This document shows, piece by piece, positions 8,209 through 16,661 of a stretch of DNA of 38,440 nt (position 1 is the first letter of the stretch; the number at the start of each line of letters is the position of its first letter). This stretch comes from Paracoccaceae bacterium (lineage in GTDB: Bacteria > Pseudomonadota > Alphaproteobacteria > Rhodobacterales > Rhodobacteraceae), in contig JAFIEE010000009.1 in NCBI GenBank assembly GCA_020832705.1, positions 1-38,440 of the forward strand, given 5' to 3'. A model generated the notes under the pieces. The model searched no databases. It was not told the origin of the DNA and worked only from the letters and a program-made list of their open reading frames with translations. A program made the position numbers and the translations under genes.

Positions 8209-8547
8209 TCAGCCGCCCTCGCCCGGCGCCTCGGAAAAAAGCTTCTCCAGCTTGCCCGACTCGCCATCGCGGTCATCGGCGCCGGGCAGCGGGTCCTTCT
8301 TGGTGATGATGACAGGCCACATCTCGGAATACTTGCGGTTGAACTCCACCCAGCGGTCCATGTCGGGTTCGGTGTCGGGGCGGATGGCATCGGCGGGGCA
8401 TTCGGGCTCGCACACGCCGCAGTCGATGCATTCATCCGGGTGGATGACCAGCATGTTCTCGCCCTCGTAGAAGCAATCCACCGGGCAGACCTCCACACAG
8501 TCGGTGTATTTGCAGGCGATGCAGTTGTCGGTCACCACATAGGTCAT
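8209..8547 (-). CDS. fdxA: 7Fe ferredoxin FdxA
   Basis: A 112-residue [3Fe-4S][4Fe-4S] ferredoxin. The two binding motifs are [18 protein letters not shown] (from residue 9) and [17 protein letters not shown], and the C-terminal extension [15 protein letters not shown] is typical of the alphaproteobacterial FdxA type. It is a soluble low-potential electron carrier; the partner is not fixed by context. It has its own start ([17 protein letters not shown]) and lies between carD and the S4/helicase genes on the same strand, as is common in Rhodobacterales. About 65 bases separate it from the likely true end of the S4 gene at 8613. Confidence 0.96.
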   Translation of the reverse strand: MTYVVTDNCIACKYTDCVEVCPVDCFYEGENMLVIHPDECIDCGVCEPECPADAIRPDTEPDMDRWVEFNRKYSEMWPVIITKKDPLPGADDRDGESGKLEKLFSEAPGEGG

Positions 8548-8703
8548 GTCGCGCGTCCCAGAGCTTCGGTCACGGGGGGTCTTTCCCGGGGGAACTAATC
8601 AAGTGTGCCCGATCAATCAAGCGCATCGCGGCGGGCTGCGTCGAAAACCCGCCGGGCGCGCTTTTCGGGCCGCCCGCCGGGGCTGGCGCGCGGCGCGGAC
8701 GGA

Positions 8704-8982
8704 TCACGGGGCGGGCGACAGGTCCTCGTAGAGCGCGCGCGCCTCGGGGGCGGGGCCGCGCCGGGTGCCGAGCGCAAGCACGCGGGCCACGCAGACCCGC
8801 GCGCCGATGGCAAAGGTCAGCACGTCGCCGGGGCTGACGGCAGCGGCAGGCTTGGTCACCCGCGCGCCGTTCACGCGCACCCCCTGCCCCGCCACCGCCC
8901 TGGCGGCCAGTGTCCGTGTGCGAAAGAACCGCGCATGCCAAAGCCATTTGTCCAGGCGGAGCGAGGCCGGTTCCGCGTCCAT
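8704..8982 (-). CDS. S4-domain RNA-binding protein (Hsp15/HslR type), apparently frameshifted near its end
   Basis: The readable frame gives 92 residues with an S4 fold from about residue 7 to 70 (RLDKWLWHARFFRTRTLAAR, GVRVNGARVTKPAAAVSPGD). This is the Hsp15-like family that binds rRNA or stalled 50S subunits. The ATG at 8980-8982 lies 4 bases after the helicase stop, so the two are co-transcribed. The stop at 8704 comes earlier than expected: in the neighbouring frame the sequence continues to a stop at 8613 with RDPSAPRASPGGRPEKRARR and then VFDAARRDALD, a basic tail typical of full-length members. One surplus base in the C-rich stretch at about 8702-8716 explains this. The intact gene would span 8613-8982, about 122 residues. 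Confidence 0.82.
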   Translation of the reverse strand: MDAEPASLRLDKWLWHARFFRTRTLAARAVAGQGVRVNGARVTKPAAAVSPGDVLTFAIGARVCVARVLALGTRRGPAPEARALYEDLSPAP

Positions 8983-8986
8983 GCGC

Positions 8987-11900
8987 TCAGGTCTTGTCCC
9001 GCAGCCCCATCAGCGCGGCGGCGAAGGGGTTGTCAGGGTCGATGCGGTCGGACTTGCGCGGGCCGGAACTGTAGGTGGCGGGCTTGTCGTCGCGCTTGCC
9101 TTTTGGCGGGCCGGAGCGGCGCTCGCCCGAGGGTTTGTCCTTGCGCGGCTTGCCCCTGGGCTTGCCGGATTTCGCGCCGGGCTCGCCGTCGTTTGCGCGG
9201 GGCGCGCGCCGCTCGCCCCGACCGGCACCCCGGCGCGGGCGCGGGGCCCAGGTGAAGGTGAAATAGACCTCCACCTCGGGGGCGGCTTCGCCCGCACCCC
9301 CGGCGGCTTCGGCGACTTCGGTGGCTTCGGCGGAAGGTTCAGAGAGGGGTTCGGCAGGCGCTTCGGAGGGCGCTTCGGCGGGCGTTTCGGGAGTGGGCGC
9401 AGCGTCTGCCATCGCCGCGCCCTCCCCTTCAGGCGTCGCCTCGGGCGCCGCTTCGGGGGATGCCGCAGCCGGTGCCTCGGGGCTGGCGGCACCTTCGGTC
9501 GGCGCGGTTTCGGTCCCGGCGACCACGTCCGGGGTCCCGGGCATGCCATCGGCGGGGGCGGCATCGGCGGAAGCTGCATCGGACTCGGGGGCGGGGGGGG
9601 CATCAGGCACGGGGGCGCTGTCATCGGGCTGCTGATCGGTCGCCGCAGCCGCGTCGGTCCCTGCCACCGCTCCGGATGGATCGGGCGCCTCGGGCGCGGG
9701 GGGCTGTTTCACCCGCTCGCCACGCTCGGCGGCATAGCCGAGCCCGGCCATCAGATCGGCGAACTGTTCCAGCGTCAGGCCGGTGATCGACAGCATGTCG
9801 GGCGTGGCCTCGAACCCGGCGCGGCTGTCCTGCGGGCGCAGCAGGTCGGCCAGCCGCTCCAGCATGTCCACCCGGATCGCGCGCTGGCCTGCGGGGCGAT
9901 AGCCCGCCAGCAGGTAATCCTCGGGCGGCACCTCGGCCAGATTGGGGATCGTCACCAGCCCCGGCGGCGGGCTTTCGGGAAACTCGCTGCGCCCGGCGTG
10001 CAGCGCCGCCAGCACCAGCCGCAACCGCGTCGGTGCGGGCTTCAGCAGCGCGGGCAGGAACACCGTGAACTGCCCGAAGCGCACGCCATGCCTGCGCAGG
10101 CTGCCGCGTGCCTCCTGGTCCAGCCCGCGCACGTCCTGCGCCACCTTCTCGCGCGGGAGAATCCCCATCGCCTCGACCATCTGGAAGGCGAAGCCGCGCG
10201 CCAGCCCGGTCAGCGCCTCGTCGCGCGACATGGCCAGCAGCGGCTCGAACAGCGCCGCCACCTTGCGGTCGATGAAATGCTGGAGGCGGCGGCGGACCTT
10301 CTCGGCCACATCCGGCCCGGCCTCGTCATCGACGAAAGCCTCGGTCTGCGGACGCAGCGCGTCGGCCCCGGCGGTCAGCTTGCCCACCGCATCGGTGCCC
10401 CACATCAGCCCGCCCTGTTCGGTCAGTTCGAACTCCGTGTCCGGCGCGTTGTACATCCGGTCCCCGCGCAGATGGAAATGCGGCACGAGCGCCGCCTGCG
10501 CGGCCTTGCGCAGGGTGCGCGCCTCGTCGGGGCTGGTGGTCTGGTCCGGCCGGAAGCGGAACCCCTCCAGCCGGCCGATCAACTGACCTTCGACCGTTAC
10601 CTCGCCCTTGTCGTTCACCTCGGCCACAAGGCTCTCCTTCTGCTTGAGCCGCCGCATGAGAACGCTCGTGCGCCGGTCCACGAACCGTTGGGTCAGCCGC
10701 GCATGCAGCGCGTCCGACAGGCGGTCTTCTACCGCGCGCGTCGCCTCGCGCCAATGGCTTTCATCATCCACCCAGCCCCGGCGCTGCGCCACATAGGTCC
10801 ATGTCCGCACGAAGGCCAGCCGCCGTGACAGCGTGTCGATGTCCCCGTCGGTGCGGTCAATCCGCCCCACGTTGCGGGCCAGCCAGTCGGTGGGTATCCG
10901 CCCCGAATCATGCAAGAACCCGTAGAGCCGCGCCAGCAGCCCTGCGTGTTCACTGGCCGATATGCCGCGAAAGTCCGGGATGCGGCAGACATCCCACAAC
11001 AGCCGAACATCCTGCGGCCCGCGCAGCCGGGGTGCCACCTCGGGGTCATCGGCCAACGCCTTGAGCGCCAGCAGGTCATCGGCATCGCGCACCCGGGTCA
11101 GCCAGTCATCGCCGGTTTGCCGCTCCAGTGAAGCAATCAGCCGCGCCGAGGTGCCGAAGTCCAGCGCCGCGTTGCGCCATTGCAGCTTGCGCACCGGGGC
11201 GAAACGGTGCGATTCGATGGCCTCGATGGTTTCGGCGCCCATCGGGCGCGCTTCGCCGGTCACGCCGAAAGTGCCCGCCGCCATGTGCCGCCCCGCCCGG
11301 CCCGCGATCTGCGCCAGCTCATCCGCGCCCAGATCGCGCATCCGCCGCCCGTCGAACTTGCGCGTGGCCGAAAACGCCACATGCTTGATATCCAGGTTCA
11401 GCCCCATGCCGATGGCATCGGTGGCGACCAGGTAATCCACATCGCCGTTCTGATAGAGCGCCACCTGCGCGTTGCGGGTGCGCGGACTGAGCGCCCCCAT
11501 GACCACCGCCGCGCCCCCCTTCTGGCGGCGCAGCAACTCGGCGATGGCATAGACGTTTTCCACCGAGAACCCGACAATGGCGCTGCGCGCGGGCATCCGG
11601 CTGAGCTTCTTCGACCCGGCATAGCCCAGCGTGGACAGCCGCTCGCGGCGCTGGAACTGCACGCCGGGGACCAGCGCGGCAATCGCCCCGCGCATGGTGT
11701 CCGAGCCCATGAACAGCGTCTCGTGCAACCCGCGCGCGTGCAACAGCCGATCCGTGAACACATGGCCCCGCTCCGGGTCGGCGCAAAGCTGGATCTCGTC
11801 CACCGCCACGAAATCGGCGCCGATCTCCAGCGGCATCGCCTCGACCGTGCAGACCCAATACCGGGTGCGGTCCGGCACGATCCGTTCCTCGCCGGTGACC

Positions 11901-12085
11901 AGCGCCACCACATCGGGGCCGCGCAGGGCACGGATGCGGTCATAGACCTCGCGTGCCAGAAGCCGCAGCGGCAGGCCGATGACCCCGGTGCGATGCGCCA
12001 GCATCCGTTCGATGGCGTAATGCGTCTTGCCGGTGTTCGTCGGACCCAGAACGGCCACCGCCCGGGACTGCGCGCGCATGTTCAT
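8987..12085 (-). CDS. Suv3-like DEAD/DExH RNA helicase with long disordered C-terminal tail
   Basis: A 1032-residue helicase. Walker A is GPTNTGKTHYA (residues 14-24), motif II is VAVDEIQ (94-99) and motif VI is QIAGRAGRH, all in the style of mitochondrial Suv3 and its alphaproteobacterial relatives rather than RhlB or DeaD. A Suv3-type C-terminal region follows to about residue 800. After this comes a roughly 130-residue Ala/Pro/Glu/Ser-rich segment, then a Lys/Arg/Gly-rich segment ending DPDNPFAAALMGLRDKT. The likely role is RNA unwinding in decay or ribosome assembly. I chose the ATG at 12085, preceded by AGAAGG; the frame is open to 12154. It is followed by the S4 protein after 4 bases, pairing two RNA-binding proteins. 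Confidence 0.92.
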   Translation of the reverse strand: MNMRAQSRAVAVLGPTNTGKTHYAIERMLAHRTGVIGLPLRLLAREVYDRIRALRGPDVVALVTGEERIVPDRTRYWVCTVEAMPLEIGADFVAVDEIQLCADPERGHVFTDRLLHARGLHETLFMGSDTMRGAIAALVPGVQFQRRERLSTLGYAGSKKLSRMPARSAIVGFSVENVYAIAELLRRQKGGAAVVMGALSPRTRNAQVALYQNGDVDYLVATDAIGMGLNLDIKHVAFSATRKFDGRRMRDLGADELAQIAGRAGRHMAAGTFGVTGEARPMGAETIEAIESHRFAPVRKLQWRNAALDFGTSARLIASLERQTGDDWLTRVRDADDLLALKALADDPEVAPRLRGPQDVRLLWDVCRIPDFRGISASEHAGLLARLYGFLHDSGRIPTDWLARNVGRIDRTDGDIDTLSRRLAFVRTWTYVAQRRGWVDDESHWREATRAVEDRLSDALHARLTQRFVDRRTSVLMRRLKQKESLVAEVNDKGEVTVEGQLIGRLEGFRFRPDQTTSPDEARTLRKAAQAALVPHFHLRGDRMYNAPDTEFELTEQGGLMWGTDAVGKLTAGADALRPQTEAFVDDEAGPDVAEKVRRRLQHFIDRKVAALFEPLLAMSRDEALTGLARGFAFQMVEAMGILPREKVAQDVRGLDQEARGSLRRHGVRFGQFTVFLPALLKPAPTRLRLVLAALHAGRSEFPESPPPGLVTIPNLAEVPPEDYLLAGYRPAGQRAIRVDMLERLADLLRPQDSRAGFEATPDMLSITGLTLEQFADLMAGLGYAAERGERVKQPPAPEAPDPSGAVAGTDAAAATDQQPDDSAPVPDAPPAPESDAASADAAPADGMPGTPDVVAGTETAPTEGAASPEAPAAASPEAAPEATPEGEGAAMADAAPTPETPAEAPSEAPAEPLSEPSAEATEVAEAAGGAGEAAPEVEVYFTFTWAPRPRRGAGRGERRAPRANDGEPGAKSGKPRGKPRKDKPSGERRSGPPKGKRDDKPATYSSGPRKSDRIDPDNPFAAALMGLRDKT

Positions 12086-12163
12086 GACTGCCTTCTGCCC
12101 GTTCTTCGCTGTCCCGCCTGCACGATCTGGCCGACGTGAAGGTTGCGCACGCAATCGGCCCGT

Positions 12164-12787
12164 TCAGAGGGGCCGCCCGTCCAGCGCAAGTTCCAGCCGT
12201 TCGATGGCGCGTTTTACGTCAGGGCGGTGGGGATGTATAGCATGGGCCGCCCGGAACGCCGCGAGCGCCTCGGCCTTCATCTCCAGTTCCTCGAGGATCA
12301 CGCCCAGCCCCGACAGCGCGCCAAAATGAAGCGGGTTCAGGCGCAGCGTTTCCTGAATGTCGGAGACGGCGGGGCCATACTGATCGGCCATGAAGAAAGC
12401 CGTGGCCCGGGCGTGATACCCTTCGGCAAATCCGGGCGCGTGGTCCACCAGCGCGGTCAGATGCTCGATCGCCGAGCGCGGATCGCCGGTGCGCAGCGAC
12501 TCGCGCCCGCGCTGCAGCAGCAGGTCCGCCGAGGCCGAGCCGGATTGCGACCAGATGCGCAGGATGCGGCGCTCCACGCGCTGCCAGCGCTCCTGTTCGG
12601 GGTCGGCCAGTTCCTCGAGCAGGGCGCGCACCTCGTCATCGACGACCGGCGGCGCTGCCCCCTGCGGCAGCGGACCCGATCCGACCGTTTCGCCCAGCGC
12701 ACGCCCCGGACCGACCGGCGCCGCCATGAGCAGCCCGGCCAGAAATGCCGCAACGGCACGATTGAGTCTGTCATGCCCTGTCGCCAT
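12164..12787 (-). CDS. Exported tetratricopeptide repeat protein
   Basis: A 207-residue protein with a probable Sec signal peptide (RLNRAVAAFLAGLLMAAPVG, cleavage around residues 30-33). TPR-like helices begin near residue 75 (SASADLLLQRGRESLRTGDP, AIEHLTALVDHAPGFAEGYH, AVSDIQETLRLNPLHFGALS, ALAAFRAAHAIHPHRPDVKR). It is likely periplasmic and a protein-interaction scaffold with no enzymatic motif. It is on the same strand as the helicase, 78 bases upstream of it, and diverges from the SCP2 gene across about 60 bases that must hold both promoters. Similar small TPR proteins are common in Rhodobacteraceae and uncharacterised. Confidence 0.85.
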   Translation of the reverse strand: MATGHDRLNRAVAAFLAGLLMAAPVGPGRALGETVGSGPLPQGAAPPVVDDEVRALLEELADPEQERWQRVERRILRIWSQSGSASADLLLQRGRESLRTGDPRSAIEHLTALVDHAPGFAEGYHARATAFFMADQYGPAVSDIQETLRLNPLHFGALSGLGVILEELEMKAEALAAFRAAHAIHPHRPDVKRAIERLELALDGRPL

Positions 12788-12850
12788 AGTCCGAGTGTAG
12801 CGCAGAGGACGGAAAATACCATATCCGCCCCATCACAAACGGAGTAACAT

Positions 12851-13138
12851 ATGAGCGATACCATCAGCGAGGCCGTGACCGCCCTGTCCGCAAAGATGTC
12901 CGGCGGGTTCGACGGCTCGGCGAAGTTCGTCATCGACGACGAAGGCAGCATCATGGTGGATGAAAACGGCGTGCGCGAAGGCGACGAAGACGCCGATGTG
13001 ACGCTGACCGCCAGCGCCGACACGTTCCGCGGCATCCTCGAGGGCGACCTGAGCCCGACCATGGCCTTCATGGGCGGCAAGCTCAAGATCGACGGCAACA
13101 TGGGCATGGCGATGAAACTGGCCGCGGCGCTGGGGTGA
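12851..13138 (+). CDS. SCP2 sterol-binding domain protein
   Basis: A 95-residue single-domain SCP2 protein. The pattern GSAKFVIDDEGSIMVDENGV, DADVTLTASADTFRGILEGD and AFMGGKLKIDGNMGMAMKLA matches the SCP2 core, with the characteristic 'GKLKIDGDM' strand-turn-helix. Such proteins bind lipids in a hydrophobic pocket; bacterial single-domain forms are mostly uncharacterised. It is strongly acidic. The start follows GGAGTAACAT. The stop overlaps the next start in GTGA, so it is translationally coupled to a lysophospholipase-like hydrolase, which suggests a joint role in lipid handling. Confidence 0.93.
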   Translation: MSDTISEAVTALSAKMSGGFDGSAKFVIDDEGSIMVDENGVREGDEDADVTLTASADTFRGILEGDLSPTMAFMGGKLKIDGNMGMAMKLAAALG

Positions 13139-14073
13139 CCCTGGACGCCGCGCCGCTGTTCCGGGCTGTTGCCGACGCGCCGCCGGGCGGGCAGGCGCAG
13201 TGGATCCGCGCGCCCGATGGCGTGCGGCTGCGCATGGCGCACTGGCCGGGCGGCGACGGCGCGGTGGTGATGCTGTTTCCCGGCCGGACCGAGGTGATCG
13301 AGAAATATGGCCGGGTGGTGGCCGATCTGGTGGCCGCGGGGCACCCGGTGTCGGTGATCGACTGGCGCGGCCAGGGGCTTTCGGACCGGCTGCATGGCGA
13401 CCCGCTGCTGGGTTATGTCAGCGATTTCAGCGACTTTCAACGTGATGTTGCCGCGTGGTCCGAGGCGCTGGCGGCGCTTTTCCCCGTCGATCTGCCGCGG
13501 GTGGTGCTGGCCCATTCCATGGGCGGCTGCATCGCGCTGCGGGCACTGATGGAGGGGCTTTCGGCCCACGCAGCGGCGTTCAGCGCGCCGATGTGGGGGC
13601 TGCGCGCGGGGCGGTTCATGCGGCTGGGCATGGCCGGGCTGGCGCGGGCGGCGCGGCTGACGGGGCGCGATGGCGTGCCGGTCCCCGGTGCCGGGATCGA
13701 GTTCAGGCTGTGGGAAAACCCGTTCGACAACAACGAGCTGACGACCGACCCCAAAACCTATGCCTGGATGCAGCATCAGGTGAACGCGCACCCCGAATTA
13801 CGGCTCGGCGCACCAAGCCTGCGCTGGCTCGGCGCGGCGCTGGACGAGGTGGCGGCGCTGGACCGCCGCCCCGCGCCTGCACTGCCCGCGTATTGCGGAC
13901 TGGGCACGCGCGAGAAAATCGTGAGTTCGGAGGCGATCGAACGGCGCATGGCCGCCTGGCCCGGCGGCGCGCTGGAGGTCTTTGACGGCGCCGAGCACGA
14001 GTTGATGATGGAAGCGCCGGAGACGCGCGCGCGCTTCATGGCGGGCGCGCTGGCGCGCTTTGCCGAGATCTAG
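13135..14073 (+). CDS. Alpha/beta hydrolase, lysophospholipase / monoacylglycerol lipase type
   Basis: A 312-residue hydrolase of the PldB-like 'serine aminopeptidase S33' group. It shows IDWRGQGLSDR, the nucleophile elbow VVLAHSMGGCIAL (Ser128) and the catalytic histidine in FDGAEHELMME (His288), with the acid likely in PAYCGLGTREKIV. There is no signal peptide, so it probably acts in the cytoplasm on lysophospholipids or monoglycerides. The start is a GTG at 13135 overlapping the SCP2 stop by four bases. It converges with anmK. The tight coupling to a lipid-binding SCP2 domain supports a lipid substrate, though this is inference. Confidence 0.88.
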   Translation: MTLDAAPLFRAVADAPPGGQAQWIRAPDGVRLRMAHWPGGDGAVVMLFPGRTEVIEKYGRVVADLVAAGHPVSVIDWRGQGLSDRLHGDPLLGYVSDFSDFQRDVAAWSEALAALFPVDLPRVVLAHSMGGCIALRALMEGLSAHAAAFSAPMWGLRAGRFMRLGMAGLARAARLTGRDGVPVPGAGIEFRLWENPFDNNELTTDPKTYAWMQHQVNAHPELRLGAPSLRWLGAALDEVAALDRRPAPALPAYCGLGTREKIVSSEAIERRMAAWPGGALEVFDGAEHELMMEAPETRARFMAGALARFAEI

Positions 14074-14089
14074 GTGCTGCCGCGCTGGC

Positions 14090-14160
14090 CGGGGCAAGGG
14101 GGCATTCTGCCCCCTCTGCGCGCGAAGCGCGCATTCACCCCCTGAGGATATTTTTGCACA
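14090..14160. repeat. Rhodobacterales-type intergenic G/C hairpin repeat with T-rich tail (terminator)
   Basis: Between convergent pldB-like and anmK. It consists of AGGGGGCATTCTGCCCCCT, a second hairpin TGCGCGCGAAGCGCGCA, then CACCCCCTGAGGATATTTTT. The layout (G-tract, CTGCCCCC, inner hairpin, C-tract, GATATTT) is repeated at 38048-38100 and partly at 3750-3790. The T-run follows the hairpins on the plus strand, so it probably terminates the hydrolase transcript. Confidence 0.7.
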
Positions 14161-14213
14161 GATGATGCCGGCATGATCGTGCCAGGGCCGCTCGGGGGGG
14201 GCGCGGGGGCGGC

Positions 14214-15320
14214 TCAAGGGCGGCTGATCTGGCCGCCACCGACCGCGGCGGCCACACCCGTGGTGCCGGGGCAGGATGTGGGCAGGCCGCGCGCCACCCG
14301 CACGGCGAGATAGGCGAAAGCCTGCGCCTCGAGCATGTCGCCGTCAAGGCCCGCATCCTCGACCGGGGCGACGGGGCAGGCCACGGCCTCGGCGATCATG
14401 GCCATGAGGGTCGCGTTGTGGCGCCCGCCACCGGTGACGAGCATGCGCGCGGGCGGTGCGGGGTAGTGCTGTTCGGCGGCGGCCACGGTGGCGGCGGTGC
14501 AGGCGGCGAGCGTGGCGGCGGCGTCGGGGTCATCAAGGTGAGCGACCCGCGCGGCGAGCGCGGCAAAGGCGCCGCGGTCGAGCGATTTCGGCGGGATCCG
14601 GTGAAAGAAGCGTTCGGCCAGCAGGGCGTCGATCACGGCCCGATCCGCGGCACCGCGTGCGGCAAGCGCGCCGCCTTCGTCGCGCGCGGCGCCGCGCCGC
14701 GCCAGCATCAGATCATCCAGCGCCGCATTCCCCGGCCCGGTGTCGAAGGCGAGCAGCGCGCCCGGTGCCTCGGGGGTCGGTTGAGCCGGGTCCACCCAGG
14801 TCACGTTGCCCACCCCGCCGAGGTTGAGGAACACCAGCGGTGCGGTGGCGCCGATGTGGCGGGCCAGCGCGAAGTGGTAGAACGGCGCGAGCGGCGCCCC
14901 CTGCCCGCCCAGTTCCATGTCGGCACTGCGGAAATCCCAGACCACGGGCACGCCCAGCGCATCGGCCAGCACCGCGCCGCAGCCGGCCTGATGGGTGCGG
15001 CGATTGTCCGGATCATGGGCCAGGGTCTGGCCGTGGAAGCCCGCGATGTCGATGCCAGCGAACCCGGCCATGACTTCGGCATGGGCGATCTCGACCACCT
15101 CGGCCGCGGCCGCCACCCCCGTTTCGCCCGGCCAGCGGCCCAGCGCGGCGCGCAAGGTGGCGCGCTCATCGACGCTGTAGGGGCGGAAGGCGGTTTCGCC
15201 GAAGCCCGCTATGCGCGCGCCATCGGTGATCAGCACCGCCGCATCCACCCCGTCAAGCGAGGTGCCCGACATGGTGCCCAGCGCCCGCATCGGCATCGGC
15301 GCGGTCCTGCCCTTGCGCAT
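14214..15320 (-). CDS. anmK: Anhydro-N-acetylmuramic acid kinase
   Basis: A 368-residue sugar kinase of the ASKHA fold that phosphorylates and opens 1,6-anhydro-MurNAc released during peptidoglycan turnover. Visible motifs are the N-terminal phosphate loop [57 protein letters not shown] and the C-terminal [14 protein letters not shown]. The ATG at 15320 has AAGGAAAAGGGC before it and gives a normal family length; the frame is open to 15362. It diverges from tyrS, the usual neighbour in Rhodobacteraceae. The product feeds MurQ, not seen here. Confidence 0.95.
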   Translation of the reverse strand: MRKGRTAPMPMRALGTMSGTSLDGVDAAVLITDGARIAGFGETAFRPYSVDERATLRAALGRWPGETGVAAAAEVVEIAHAEVMAGFAGIDIAGFHGQTLAHDPDNRRTHQAGCGAVLADALGVPVVWDFRSADMELGGQGAPLAPFYHFALARHIGATAPLVFLNLGGVGNVTWVDPAQPTPEAPGALLAFDTGPGNAALDDLMLARRGAARDEGGALAARGAADRAVIDALLAERFFHRIPPKSLDRGAFAALAARVAHLDDPDAAATLAACTAATVAAAEQHYPAPPARMLVTGGGRHNATLMAMIAEAVACPVAPVEDAGLDGDMLEAQAFAYLAVRVARGLPTSCPGTTGVAAAVGGGQISRP

Positions 15321-15385
15321 GCCCTTTTCCTTGTCCCGCCTGCCCGCTATAGACAGCCGCAACCCCGAGCCGAGGACAAGCGGAA

Positions 15386-16651
15386 ATGACCCCCTATCGC
15401 CCGAAATCGGACTTCCTGGCCGTGATGCAGGAGCGTGGTTTCCTGGCCGACTGCACCGACCTGCAGGGGCTGGACGAGGCTTTGCGGGCCGGTGTGGTCC
15501 CGGCCTATATCGGCTATGACGCCACGGCGCGGTCGCTGCATGTGGGGCATCTGCTGAACATCATGGTGCTGCGCTGGTTCCAGAAGACCGGCCACAAGCC
15601 GATCACGTTGATGGGCGGCGGGACCACCAAGGTGGGCGATCCGTCCTTCCGCGCCGAGGAGCGCCCGCTGCTGGATGCCGCCGCCATCGACGCGAACATC
15701 GCCGGGATGCAGGCCGTGTTCGCCAAGTACCTGCGCTACGGCGACGGGGCGGCGGATGCGGTGATGCTGAACAACGCCGACTGGCTGGACGGGCTGAATT
15801 ACCTCGATTTCCTGCGCGACGTGGGGCGGCATTTCAGCGTCAACCGGATGCTTTCGTTCGAGAGCGTGAAATCGCGGCTGGACAGGGAGCAATCACTCAG
15901 CTTCCTGGAATTCAACTACATGATCCTGCAGGCCTATGATTTTGTGGAGATTTACCGCCGTCACGGCTGCTTGTTGCAGATGGGCGGGTCGGACCAGTGG
16001 GGCAATATCGTCAACGGGATCGACCTGGCGCGGCGGATCGCGGATGCCGAGCTTTACGGCCTGACCACGCCGCTGCTGACCACCTCGGACGGGCGGAAGA
16101 TGGGCAAGTCGGCCGACGGCGCGGTCTGGCTGAACGCGGACATGCTGTCGCCCTATGAATTCTGGCAATTCTGGCGCAACACCACCGATGCCGATGTGGG
16201 CCGCTTCCTGAAGCTCTATACCGAATTGCCGGTGGCCGAGTGCGACCGGCTGGGCGCGCTGGAAGGCTCGGAGATCAACGCCGCCAAGATCATCCTGGCC
16301 AACGAAGTCACCAGCCTGTGCCACGGGGCCGAGGCGGCGGCGGCGGCAGAGGCCACGGCGCGCGCGGTGTTCGAGCGGGGCGGCACCGGTGAGGACCTGC
16401 CGACACTGGCGCTGCGCGCCGAAGACCTGGGCACGGGCCTGCCGATGGCGCAGCTTTTCGTGCGCGCGGGGCTGGCGAAATCGGGCAAGGAGGCGAAGCG
16501 GCTGATCGCCGAGGGCGGCGCGCGCGCCAATGATGTGGTGGTGACCGATGCCGGGCAGATGGTGCAGGCCGCGGAACTGGCCCAGCCCCTGAAGCTGACC
16601 GCGGGCAAGAAGCGCCACGCGCTGGTCACACTGGCGGGCGGAGACGCGTAA
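15386..16651 (+). CDS. tyrS: Tyrosyl-tRNA synthetase
   Basis: A 421-residue class I aminoacyl-tRNA synthetase. The HIGH-type motif is SLHVGHL, the tyrosine pocket is YIGYDATA and the KMSKS-type loop is [35 protein letters not shown], then SDQWGNI, identifies tyrosine specificity, and residues about 350-421 form the C-terminal S4 tRNA-binding domain ([20 protein letters not shown]). The start follows GAGGAC. The stop lies only eight bases from the stop of the convergent lipoprotein gene, inside a small hairpin. Confidence 0.97.
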   Translation: MTPYRPKSDFLAVMQERGFLADCTDLQGLDEALRAGVVPAYIGYDATARSLHVGHLLNIMVLRWFQKTGHKPITLMGGGTTKVGDPSFRAEERPLLDAAAIDANIAGMQAVFAKYLRYGDGAADAVMLNNADWLDGLNYLDFLRDVGRHFSVNRMLSFESVKSRLDREQSLSFLEFNYMILQAYDFVEIYRRHGCLLQMGGSDQWGNIVNGIDLARRIADAELYGLTTPLLTTSDGRKMGKSADGAVWLNADMLSPYEFWQFWRNTTDADVGRFLKLYTELPVAECDRLGALEGSEINAAKIILANEVTSLCHGAEAAAAAEATARAVFERGGTGEDLPTLALRAEDLGTGLPMAQLFVRAGLAKSGKEAKRLIAEGGARANDVVVTDAGQMVQAAELAQPLKLTAGKKRHALVTLAGGDA

Positions 16652-16661
16652 AGGGCGCGTC
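16643..16661. terminator. Hairpin spanning both stop codons of convergent tyrS and lipoprotein genes
   Basis: GACGCG at 16643-16648 and CGCGTC at 16656-16661 flank a seven-base loop TAAAGGG. The loop carries the tyrS stop TAA, and the right arm runs into the stop of the minus-strand gene. There is no U-tract, so terminator function is tentative. Confidence 0.35.

Noticed and set aside
8765-10828. A 687-codon plus-strand frame opposite the helicase tail and core.
   Set aside because: Same shadow composition (Gly/Arg/His), and the minus strand encodes helicase motifs and an S4 domain.
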